Shown: positions 46,550 through 54,228 of the stretch, one piece after another
Layout of the letters: every line of letters starts with the position of its first letter
How positions within the stretch are numbered: position 1 is the stretch's first letter
Source: ZC4RG29 sp035304385
GTDB lineage: Bacteria > Bacteroidota > Bacteroidia > Cytophagales > Cyclobacteriaceae
Direction of reading: 5' to 3'
DNA: 64,000 nt
Assembly (NCBI GenBank): GCA_035304385.1
Contig: DATGQD010000069.1
Location: forward strand, 113,023-177,022
Translations under genes and position numbers: made by a program
Notes under the pieces: generated by a model
Database searches by the model: none
What the model saw: only the letters and a program-made list of their open reading frames with translations
Told to the model about the DNA's origin: nothing

Positions 46550-46882
46550 ATTCAAGGGATATTTAAAAGGTTTTAAATATAAGCCACCACGAAATCAGAA
46601 AAAAATCGACCTTCCGAAATAATGGGGCGCAACACGCTGCGTCCCGGTGTGTGAGTCGGCAGGTCGCCCTGCTGACCGGCCGCAGGGTGGCTCCGATATT
46701 GTCCGTACCTTTGCTACGACCGGGCTGAAGACGGCAGACTCAGGAATTTTTGAGCCCCTCCATGGGTTGTTAATCGTGGATATTGGTAAGAAAAAGATTC
46801 GTGTAATAAATGCCGTACTTTTTTTGTACTCGGGTAAGATTTACTGTTGATATTTGATAGGCCTGTTGCCAGTAGAAGGGAT
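46550..46882. other. 333-bp divergent intergenic region between gltA and mreB
   Basis: A near-consensus minus-strand -7 box, TATATTTA, is at 46574-46581 for gltA. For mreB there is TACCTTTG at 46706-46713 (exact TAnnTTTG, no -33) about 170 bases upstream of the ATG. An inverted repeat GTACTTTTTTTGTAC occurs near 46815. No gene is visible. Confidence 0.4.
46574..46581 (-). promoter_or_regulatory. Candidate -7 box of gltA
   Basis: Minus-strand TATATTTA differs from TAnnTTTG at the last base, 25 bases before the ATG at 46549. A -33 element is not clear. Confidence 0.35.
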
Positions 46883-47908
46883 ATGATAAATTTTGGATTC
46901 GGCCGGGGCAAGAGCCTGGCCGTCGATTTGGGAAATACAACCACAATGGTGGGCGATGAGGAGAACGTGCTGCTTTGCCAGCCCTCCTGTATTGTGTTTA
47001 ATGCGAACAACAACTCCGTCAAGGCCGTCGGCTCCAAAGCCTACGAAATGTTCGAAAAGACGCATGACGAGCTGAAACCGGTAAAACCCTTACGTGGAGG
47101 CGTCATTGCCGACTACTACTCGGCGTCCCGTCTTATCCAGGAGCTGGTACACCGGGTCTGCACCGTATCCTGGTTTGGAGGCTTCGACAACATCGTCACC
47201 GGCGTGCCCTTTCACACTACCGAAGTCGAGCGCCGCGCCCTTCGCGATGCCATGGACCAATTCAACGCACGCAGGCATTACCTCATCTATGAGCCGGTGG
47301 CGGCAGCCCTCGGACTGGGTCTCGACATCCAAAGCCCCGAAGGAAAACTCGTGCTGGATATTGGCGGCGGCATCACCGAGATCGTCGTCATCTCTCTATC
47401 GGGTGTCGCCGCGTTTCAATCGCTGAAGGTGGCAGGCGACGCGTTCGATACCGCCATACAGGACCACTTCCGCCGCAATTACAATATGGCTATCGGCATG
47501 AAGACCGCCGAACAGGTGAAGATACAGGTGGGATCCGTTGTGCCCGACCCGGAAGACGAGCCGGAGCCGATGCTGGTACGGGGTAAAGATCTGATCACGG
47601 GCATACCTATGATCAGGAAGATCGACCACCGGGAAGTGGCCGAGATCCTGGAAAAGTCCATCAGCTCGCTGGAGCACAGCATCGTCCAGACCCTGGAGAC
47701 CTGCCCGCCTGAACTTGCCGCCGATATCTATGAATCCGGATTGTATGTCACCGGGGGCGGCGCCATGCTTCGCGGCCTGAAGCAGCGACTCGAGTCGCGC
47801 ATCAAACTGAAAGTCCACATCGATAAGGAGGCCATGTATGCCGTGACGCGCGGCATCTCAAAGGTGCTGAAGGAAAACCGGAAGTACAACGCGGTCCTTT
47901 TCGAGTAG
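46883..47908 (+). CDS. mreB: Rod shape-determining protein MreB
   Basis: A 341-residue actin-like cytoskeletal protein. The ATPase elements are SLAVDLGNTTTMVG (phosphate 1), KLVLDIGGGITEIVVISL (phosphate 2) and YVTGGGAMLRGLKQRL (adenosine). VGSKAYEMFEKTHDELKPVKPLRGGVIADY is family-typical. The ATG at 46883 is preferred over an in-frame upstream start. MreC/MreD genes are not linked, so it may be one of several paralogues. Confidence 0.92.
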   Translation: MINFGFGRGKSLAVDLGNTTTMVGDEENVLLCQPSCIVFNANNNSVKAVGSKAYEMFEKTHDELKPVKPLRGGVIADYYSASRLIQELVHRVCTVSWFGGFDNIVTGVPFHTTEVERRALRDAMDQFNARRHYLIYEPVAAALGLGLDIQSPEGKLVLDIGGGITEIVVISLSGVAAFQSLKVAGDAFDTAIQDHFRRNYNMAIGMKTAEQVKIQVGSVVPDPEDEPEPMLVRGKDLITGIPMIRKIDHREVAEILEKSISSLEHSIVQTLETCPPELAADIYESGLYVTGGGAMLRGLKQRLESRIKLKVHIDKEAMYAVTRGISKVLKENRKYNAVLFE

Positions 47909-47944
47909 CCCTCGATCGCTCCCCATTCACCGAAGTCATAAAAC

Positions 47945-47977
47945 AAAAAAAGCGATGAGGATCTTCACCGCTTTTTT
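47945..47977. terminator. Bidirectional terminator between mreB and the histone-like gene
   Basis: AGCGATGA (47951-47958) pairs with TCACCGCT (47965-47972) with one mismatch. An A-run precedes it and a T-run follows, so it can end both converging transcripts. Confidence 0.82.
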
Positions 47978-47981
47978 GCTC

Positions 47982-48383
47982 TTACATGCCAGAACCCGAA
48001 CTGCCCTGGCCGCTCTCTCCAAATAGCGACGGGGGTGTGCTTATGGGTTCAGGAGCAGGCTCCGGAGGTTGTACCGGACTGGGATTCGATCTCCGCCGGA
48101 CTGACTTCCGCTTGGCGCCCTTCTTGGCTGTCTTCTTCTTTGCAACCTTCTTCTTAGCTACCTTTTTGGTTGCTTTCTTGGCAGCTTTCTTCGCCTTCTT
48201 AGCAGTCTTTCTGGCCTTCTTGGTAGCGGCTTTCTTTACAGACTTCTTAGCGGCTTTCTTTTTCGCAGCCTTCTTCTTTACGGTTTTCTTTTTAGCGGCC
48301 TTCTTTTTTGCCGTTTTTTTGGCTGCCTTGGCAGGGCGTTTCTTAGATTTTTTTGATGCAGCTTTCTTGACTTTCTTTGCCAT
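47982..48383 (-). CDS. Histone H1-like Lys/Ala-rich DNA-binding protein
   Basis: A 133-residue, very basic protein. Residues about 1-95 are repeats of the AAKK / KKA(A/T)KK type, as in eukaryotic H1 tails and bacterial Hc1/AlgP-like proteins. The tail (RRRSNPSPVQPPEPAPEPISTPPSLFGESGQGSSGSGM) is Pro/Ser/Gly-rich and almost free of Lys. It probably compacts DNA or RNA. The gene is low-complexity, which makes it prone to length variation between strains. Confidence 0.85.
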   Translation of the reverse strand: MAKKVKKAASKKSKKRPAKAAKKTAKKKAAKKKTVKKKAAKKKAAKKSVKKAATKKARKTAKKAKKAAKKATKKVAKKKVAKKKTAKKGAKRKSVRRRSNPSPVQPPEPAPEPISTPPSLFGESGQGSSGSGM

Positions 48384-48475
48384 AGCTTGTCATGGTTTTA
48401 TTTGTTCCAAAAGTTAAATAAATATATTCACCATCAAGCAAAGCTATTGACAATATTTTTACTAATGATCCAACG

Positions 48476-49531
48476 ATGAATCATCCTCCTGTTAACACAG
48501 CACTCCTGTCGTATGGCATGTCAGGTGAGATCTTTCACGCACCATTGCTCGAAGCACATTCCGGCTTCAACCTTACACACATCATGGAACGCTCATCCAA
48601 CCGGGCGGTCAAGCGCTATCCGTCGGTGCGCACTGTAAGAACACTCGACGAGATCCTGCAGGACGACACCATCGAGCTCGTAGTCGTGAATACACCGCAC
48701 GACACGCACTATGAACTGACCTCCCAAGTATTGGAAGCAGGTAAGCATGCCGTCGTAGAGAAGCCTTTCGTGGTGTCTGTGAGCGAGGGCGAAGCGCTCA
48801 TACACCAGGCACGCGAGCGTGGCGTAATGCTGAGCGTATTTCAGAATCGGCGGTGGGACGGCGACTTCCTGACGGTGCAGAAGGTGCTGCAATCCGGTAT
48901 GCTGGGCCCACTCGTTGAGTTTGAAGCTCATTACGATCGATATCGCCCTGAAGTAGACCGCACCACATGGAAAGAAGGCGCACGACCGGGATCGGGCATA
49001 CTGTACAACCTCGGCACACACATGATCGACCAGGCCTTGACGCTCTTCGGTAAGCCGGATTCTCTGTCAGCGTACATCACCGTGCGACGGCAAGGTGGCG
49101 TGTCGCCGGATTATTATGACATCCGGCTCTACTATGCCGGGTTCACCGCGACCCTTAAGTCGAGTTACGTGGTACGTGAACCGGGCCCCCGGTATATTGC
49201 GCATGGCGTGGATGGCACCTTCACGAAATTCGGACTCGATCCCCAGGAACAGGCCCTTAAGGACGGCGGCATTCCGGGCACACCGGATTGGGGTACGGAG
49301 AGCAAGGCGTGGTGGGGTAAGATCAACACCCGCATGGGCGACCTTAATCTCGAGGGGGCCATTGAAACACTTCCCGGCAACTACCTGGGCTTCTACGACA
49401 GCATCTATGCAGCGCTACGCGAAGGTAAAGAACCCGTCGTCACCGCTGAACAAGGCCTTGATGTGATCCGAATGGTGGAACTGGCGCAGGACAGTAGTAC
49501 CAACGGGAAACGGTTAGGGGTTAGATGGTGA
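48476..49531 (+). CDS. Gfo/Idh/MocA family oxidoreductase
   Basis: A 351-residue NAD(P)-dependent oxidoreductase. The N-terminal Rossmann fold carries LLSYGMSGEIFHAPLL, and VEKPFVVS holds the catalytic Lys. The DxxxH-type segment GTHMIDQALTLFGKP follows. The layout resembles YdgJ-like inositol or sugar dehydrogenases. The substrate is unknown; the rhamnosidase, TonB and DUF1080 genes that follow suggest plant-derived glycans. Confidence 0.9.
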   Translation: MNHPPVNTALLSYGMSGEIFHAPLLEAHSGFNLTHIMERSSNRAVKRYPSVRTVRTLDEILQDDTIELVVVNTPHDTHYELTSQVLEAGKHAVVEKPFVVSVSEGEALIHQARERGVMLSVFQNRRWDGDFLTVQKVLQSGMLGPLVEFEAHYDRYRPEVDRTTWKEGARPGSGILYNLGTHMIDQALTLFGKPDSLSAYITVRRQGGVSPDYYDIRLYYAGFTATLKSSYVVREPGPRYIAHGVDGTFTKFGLDPQEQALKDGGIPGTPDWGTESKAWWGKINTRMGDLNLEGAIETLPGNYLGFYDSIYAALREGKEPVVTAEQGLDVIRMVELAQDSSTNGKRLGVRW

Positions 49532-49550
49532 TCGGCATCAGTATCATAAC

Positions 49551-49584
49551 CACATAGAGACGCGTGGTCCGGCGCCTCTACGTG
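49551..49584. terminator. Hairpin between the oxidoreductase and rhamnosidase genes
   Basis: CACATAGAGACGC (49551-49563) pairs with GCGCCTCTACGTG (49572-49584) over 13 positions with two mismatches and an 8-base loop. It lies at a convergent gene end and may stop or protect both messages. The pattern resembles short palindromes common between genes in this group. Confidence 0.55.
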
Positions 49585-49592
49585 ATTTGATG

Positions 49593-52328
49593 CTATTGCC
49601 ACGCGTACGAAAAGGTATACTTTCCCGATCCTACCGAGAACGTCCTGTCATCCCCGGTTGTCGTCGCATTGCGCACGCCCTTCACATGCTCCAGTGTCGT
49701 TTTCCCTTCGTTTACCTGCTTTCCGGCCGCACCGGGAAGTGTGATTGTTGCGGTAGTGTTGGCGGGTATAGTAACGTCAACCGTTATTGTACCTTCTTTG
49801 ATGGCCCAGCCGGCCGCCACCGGACCGTACAGCGTCTCGAGGGATGCCCTGGCGTGGGTAAGCCCCCCTCCGGGTTGAGGCGCGATAATGATGTGTTTAT
49901 ATCCTGGCGAATCTCGGTCTGGATTGATCCCGGCAATGCTCTTGTACATCCAGTCGCCAATGGCGCCGTATGCATAATGATTAAAGGAGTTCATTCCCGG
50001 AGTTTGGAATGTGCTGTCCGGCTTAATGCCATCCCACCGTTCCCAGATGGTGGTGGCGCCCATCTTCACCGGATACAACCACGACGGGTATGTTTCCTGA
50101 AGCAGGAGTTGGTAGGCGACGTCGGTGTAACCGTAACGACTCAGCACGTGGCACAGGTATGGTGTGCCGAGAAAACCTGTAGTGAGATGGTTACCGTATT
50201 GCCTTATGTTCTGGACTAGCCGTGCCGCGGCAGCCTCGCGTTGAGCTTCAGGCAGGATGTCGAACTGAAGGGCCAGCGTATACGCTGTTTGTGTGCTCGA
50301 CACCAGGCGGCCGGTGGCCGTCATATACTCTTTCCGGTAGGCATCGGTGATCTTCTCCAGGAGATCGCGATAACGTGCCGCGTCCTGCGGCATGCCAAGC
50401 AGGTCAGCCGCATCGATCAGTAGTTGGGTGGAGTGAATAAAGAACGACTGCGCGATGAGGTATTTGTCTGTAACGGCCGACCGTCCATCGTTGTCATCGA
50501 AGGGGCGGTAAAATAGCCAGTCTCCAAAATGAAACCCGGTATTCCAGAGATGGTCTTCATTCATGGCCCCGGCCATAAAATCGACCCAGCGCTTCATAGA
50601 TGGGTACTGGTCTCTGAGAAAGGTTGTGTCGCCGTACGCGGTGTACATGGCCCAGGGGATGATGGTGGCTGCATCGGCCCAGCCAGCGGAAGCTGATGCG
50701 TCTTCACCCAGCACATTGGGAACAACGAAGGGCACACGTCCGTTGGCAGTCTGGTCTGCGTCCAGGTCTTTGAGCCATTTTGAGAAGAAGGCCGCGACAT
50801 TCATGTTGAAAGCTGCCGTCGCAGCGAACACCTGCGCGTCGCCCGTCCATCCCAGACGTTCGTCGCGTTGGGGACAATCGGTGGGCACATCCAGGAAGTT
50901 GCCCTTCTGCCCCCATTTGATATTGTGTTGAAGCTGATTTACCAGCGGATGCGAACATTCGAAGTGGCCGGTTGTCTCCATATCGGAATTCAGTACCACT
51001 GCCTCTACCTGGACGGGCTGGAATCCGGATGGGAAGTTTTCCAGTCGCGCATAGCGAAAGCCCATGAACGTAAACCGCGGTTCGTAGTATTCTTCGCTGC
51101 CCCCCTTGAGTGTATAGGTGATTGTGGCCCTGGCAGCGCGCAAGTTGTCAATGTAAAAGTTGCCCTCCTTATCCAGCACCTCTGCGTGGCTGATCTTTAC
51201 CGTATGGCCGGCCGGGCCGGATATGCGAAAACGCAGCCAGCCGACCAGGTTCTGCCCGAAGTCGAGAACGGTCTCCCCCTTTGGGGTTGTAATCGTGGCA
51301 ATGGGATGGATCACCTCCTGACGGCGTATGGGCTCGTTGGCGGTGGCTATCAGCACACTCATGTCGCCGTCGAATGGGGTCACACCCTGCCATCCGCTGT
51401 CGTCGAAACGGGCGCGGGTCCAGCCTTCCTTTTCCTGACGGGCATCGTAAGTCTCTCCATGATATATCTCCGCCATCCGCAAGGCACCCGTCGATGATCG
51501 CCAGGTGTTGTCGGATACGATGCGATCTGTGCTGCCATCGGTATATGTGATCTCGAGTTGATAGAGCAACGCGATGTCGGTTCCGTATTGATTACGCTGA
51601 TTGCTGAAGCCGATGTTTCCGCGATACCAACCGTCCGCCAGCATCACACCCGCGGCGTTCTCTCCGGCGCGAAGGTTGTCGGTGACATCGTATACCTGGT
51701 ACTGAAGGCGGTTGTTATAGCTCGTCCACCCAGGTGTCAGCACGGCATCGCCAACGCGCTGTCCGTTAAGATGTGCCTCATACAGTCCATGGGAAGTCAC
51801 GTACAGCCGCGCAGAGCGGATGGGTTTACCCACCTGAAAACTTTTCCGCACCAACGCAACAGGACGCTCCTGCGCTTCGGGATCGTCTGACAGGGGCTTG
51901 ATCCATTGTGCCGACCAATCGTCAGCTGTGAGCAGCCCCATCTCCCAAAACGCCGGCGCACTCCATGCAGACGCTTTGTTGCTGTTGTCCCAAATTCTCA
52001 CCTGCCAATATAAACGTTGACGCGACTGCAGGGAAGGACCTCCGTATCTGACGTGGGTTGATTGGCTGGAGGCCACCTTTCCGGAATTCCAGACGATGTT
52101 TCGGCCACGGTTTACATCCGGCGCTGTTCCAACACGTATCTCGTATGCCGACTGCGAGACGTCGCGTGCACTGGATTGGATCTTCCAGCTGAATCGCGGT
52201 TGCGTGGCATCAATGCCAACTGGGTTTACAAGATACTCGCAGACAAGGTCTGTCACTTCGGGGCGCTGTGCTATCGACACATGTGCAATCCCCATTGCGA
52301 TAAGGAGTACGAGGGCGCGAAGGAGCAT
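49593..52328 (-). CDS. Alpha-L-rhamnosidase, glycoside hydrolase family 78
   Basis: A 911-residue exported enzyme with signal peptide (LVLLIAMGIAHVSIAQ). N-terminal beta-sandwich domains include a fibronectin-like region. The (alpha/alpha)6 catalytic barrel contains FLDVPTDCPQRDERLGWTGDAQ, which holds acidic residues of the active site, and TTIWERWDG downstream. It releases terminal L-rhamnose from plant or bacterial glycans in the periplasm or at the surface. Confidence 0.94.
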   Translation of the reverse strand: MLLRALVLLIAMGIAHVSIAQRPEVTDLVCEYLVNPVGIDATQPRFSWKIQSSARDVSQSAYEIRVGTAPDVNRGRNIVWNSGKVASSQSTHVRYGGPSLQSRQRLYWQVRIWDNSNKASAWSAPAFWEMGLLTADDWSAQWIKPLSDDPEAQERPVALVRKSFQVGKPIRSARLYVTSHGLYEAHLNGQRVGDAVLTPGWTSYNNRLQYQVYDVTDNLRAGENAAGVMLADGWYRGNIGFSNQRNQYGTDIALLYQLEITYTDGSTDRIVSDNTWRSSTGALRMAEIYHGETYDARQEKEGWTRARFDDSGWQGVTPFDGDMSVLIATANEPIRRQEVIHPIATITTPKGETVLDFGQNLVGWLRFRISGPAGHTVKISHAEVLDKEGNFYIDNLRAARATITYTLKGGSEEYYEPRFTFMGFRYARLENFPSGFQPVQVEAVVLNSDMETTGHFECSHPLVNQLQHNIKWGQKGNFLDVPTDCPQRDERLGWTGDAQVFAATAAFNMNVAAFFSKWLKDLDADQTANGRVPFVVPNVLGEDASASAGWADAATIIPWAMYTAYGDTTFLRDQYPSMKRWVDFMAGAMNEDHLWNTGFHFGDWLFYRPFDDNDGRSAVTDKYLIAQSFFIHSTQLLIDAADLLGMPQDAARYRDLLEKITDAYRKEYMTATGRLVSSTQTAYTLALQFDILPEAQREAAAARLVQNIRQYGNHLTTGFLGTPYLCHVLSRYGYTDVAYQLLLQETYPSWLYPVKMGATTIWERWDGIKPDSTFQTPGMNSFNHYAYGAIGDWMYKSIAGINPDRDSPGYKHIIIAPQPGGGLTHARASLETLYGPVAAGWAIKEGTITVDVTIPANTTATITLPGAAGKQVNEGKTTLEHVKGVRNATTTGDDRTFSVGSGKYTFSYAWQ

Positions 52329-52432
52329 GGTTGGGTTTGTTTAGGTTCGATTGCGAATCTAATAGAATAAGCATGGCGTTCACCATTTTTGAACAACTAA
52401 CCCAGAACCCTGGAAGGGAAGGTCAGGACAGT

Positions 52433-53335
52433 TCAGGATACCACTGGCGTGCAATGGCCCGGAATGAAGGCATGAAAATGTTCCCGGATTTGTGCCGTTA
52501 CCGGCATGTCGGCGGAACCAATCCTTCGGCCGTCGATTTCCTTCACGGGCGTCAGCTCGCCCATGGTGCCGGTGGCGAACACCTCGTCAGCGTTGTAGAA
52601 CTCTGTTAAAGAAAGGTTGCGTTCCACTATCGATATGTGCGCTTTATGACACAACTCGATAATGAGGCCGCGCGTGATCCCGGCCAGGCAGGCATCGGGT
52701 GGGGGTGTGAGCACGACACCGTCCTTCACCATAAACAGGTTGGTGTCGTTTAATTCGGCGACGAACCCGTTCGCGTCAAGCATGATCGCCGCGTCGACGC
52801 CGGCAACGTTGGCCTGTATTTTTGCCAGGATGTTATTGAGTAGATTGTTGTGATGGATTTTCGAATCCAGGAACTGAGGGCCGTTCCGCCGTACAGAAGA
52901 GCTGATGACGCGAATTCCTTTCTCGTTGTCGTACACCAATGGCTTCCATTCAGCCAGCACGATAAGGCAGCAGCCGCGGGTGTTGAGCCGCGGGTCCATT
53001 CCCGATGTAATCTTCTCTCCCCGCGTCAGCGTTAGTCGGATATGGACGTCATCGTCCATATTGTTGGCGCGCAGGGTGTCGCGGATGGCGTCGACCACCA
53101 CACCTCTGTCGGGTACATTCTGAAATGCGAGCGCGTGCGCCGATGCGAAAAGCCGGTCGAGATGCCGATCCAGGCAAAAGATCCCGCCCTGGTAGACTCT
53201 CAATCCTTCCCACACGGCATCGCCACCTTGTACGCTGCTGTCGAACACAGACACTTTAGCATCGGTACGCGGCACCAATTTGCCGTTTACGTGGATCAGG
53301 ATGTTCTCGTTGCGTGGATCAAATGTTTGTAACAT
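52433..53335 (-). CDS. Class IV aminotransferase (branched-chain/D-amino-acid type)
   Basis: A 300-residue PLP enzyme of fold type IV. The N-terminal segment SVFDSSVQGGDAVWEG and the C-terminal FATGTMGELTPVKEIDGR are typical of the family, and the PLP Lys is expected in LDSKIHHNNLLNNI. It overlaps the upstream sulfotransferase gene by 17 bp, with translation coupled. The N-terminus aligns with branched-chain aminotransferase-like enzymes, but substrate specificity is open. Confidence 0.9.
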   Translation of the reverse strand: MLQTFDPRNENILIHVNGKLVPRTDAKVSVFDSSVQGGDAVWEGLRVYQGGIFCLDRHLDRLFASAHALAFQNVPDRGVVVDAIRDTLRANNMDDDVHIRLTLTRGEKITSGMDPRLNTRGCCLIVLAEWKPLVYDNEKGIRVISSSVRRNGPQFLDSKIHHNNLLNNILAKIQANVAGVDAAIMLDANGFVAELNDTNLFMVKDGVVLTPPPDACLAGITRGLIIELCHKAHISIVERNLSLTEFYNADEVFATGTMGELTPVKEIDGRRIGSADMPVTAQIREHFHAFIPGHCTPVVS

Positions 53336-54056
53336 GATTGTCGGGGTTTATAGCGAAGGGCAGGAGACGCTGATAGTACTCCGTTGCCTTCCGGCATAGA
53401 TTTTCTAGTGGTGCGGGGATGTCCGGATGTTCGTACGGAGGTGTTCCAAATCCCCGCGACTGATGTACGCTGCCATACCAGTAGGGCGCCCACACACCGT
53501 CGTAAGGTTTCGGACCGGCCGGCCATGTCAGCATGCTTGTATAGAAGGGAATGTCAAGTTGTTGGCACAACGCTGTTAGTACGGCGCGCGGGTCCTGCAA
53601 CAGCAGCCCGGAATCCACCACCACAGGCGCCTTGCCTTCTTCTTGATGTATGCGTTGAAAGAGGTGGTATTGGTATTCGATGCCGATGTCGCGCATCTCA
53701 CAACCGGCTATCACCTTTGCGTAGCTTGCGATGACATGCCGGGGATTTCGTATCAGAAATACCGGCGTTAGCCCCGCCTTGATTTCTTGTTCCAACACTT
53801 CTATGTGGTGCGCCATGTTTTTTATGAACAGTGTATCATGCCCCGTGTCGCTGAAGATGAGCGCGTCGACCGCCTCCTCCGTCTGGGGCAAGCTGGCGAG
53901 CACCTTTTCACGTGCAGGGTGTTGTGTGCCCGACTTCACGAGGTAGTGTGCGTAATAGGGTTCATCCAATACCCGTATTGCCGGTCGCTGGGCAAAGGAG
54001 TACATCAGGGCCGTCGACAAATTGCGGGGACCGCTAATCAGGTTAATGCGAAGCAT
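53319..54056 (-). CDS. Sulfotransferase-like P-loop protein
   Basis: A 245-residue protein. The N-terminal ISGPRNLSTALMYSFAQRP is the 5'-phosphosulfate-binding-loop segment of sulfotransferase-fold proteins, followed by DEPYYAHYLVKSG and FLIRNPRHVIASYAKV (3'-phosphate site). The same N-terminal pattern is found in the first half of plant and animal proteins called branched-chain-amino-acid aminotransferase-like, where a class IV aminotransferase follows in one chain. Here the two genes overlap. Whether it transfers sulfate is not shown. Confidence 0.82.
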   Translation of the reverse strand: MLRINLISGPRNLSTALMYSFAQRPAIRVLDEPYYAHYLVKSGTQHPAREKVLASLPQTEEAVDALIFSDTGHDTLFIKNMAHHIEVLEQEIKAGLTPVFLIRNPRHVIASYAKVIAGCEMRDIGIEYQYHLFQRIHQEEGKAPVVVDSGLLLQDPRAVLTALCQQLDIPFYTSMLTWPAGPKPYDGVWAPYWYGSVHQSRGFGTPPYEHPDIPAPLENLCRKATEYYQRLLPFAINPDNHVTNI

Positions 54057-54180
54057 GTCGGGGAAATCGCCATTCCAGGTTGTTCCTCAAGGTGCCAATT
54101 TTGTGAAAATTCCATCAATTATTGGTGCCACACGGAAAATCATCCGCCCCAGGGCGTGCTGCTCCACACCGCATTGGCCT

Positions 54181-54212
54181 TTTGTTTGATTCCAGCACTG
54201 GCTGTATCTTGT
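54181..54212 (+). promoter_or_regulatory. Candidate promoter of the TonB-receptor gene
   Basis: TTTG (54181-54184, repeated at 54185-54188), then a 20-base (or 16-base) spacer and TATCTTGT (54205-54212), one base from TAnnTTTG. The ATG follows 17 bases later, leaving a short leader with no riboswitch-sized structure. Confidence 0.42.
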
Positions 54213-54228
54213 GGGCCTTTAACAAACG

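Noticed and set aside
47986..48417. 143-codon plus-strand frame rich in Phe/Ala/Leu that looks like a membrane protein
   Set aside because: It is the complement of the Lys/Ala repeat gene (AAG and GCC codons read backwards).
54057..54228. Cobalamin or other riboswitch before the TonB receptor
   Set aside because: The leader after the predicted promoter is under 20 bases and no B12-box-like sequence is seen.
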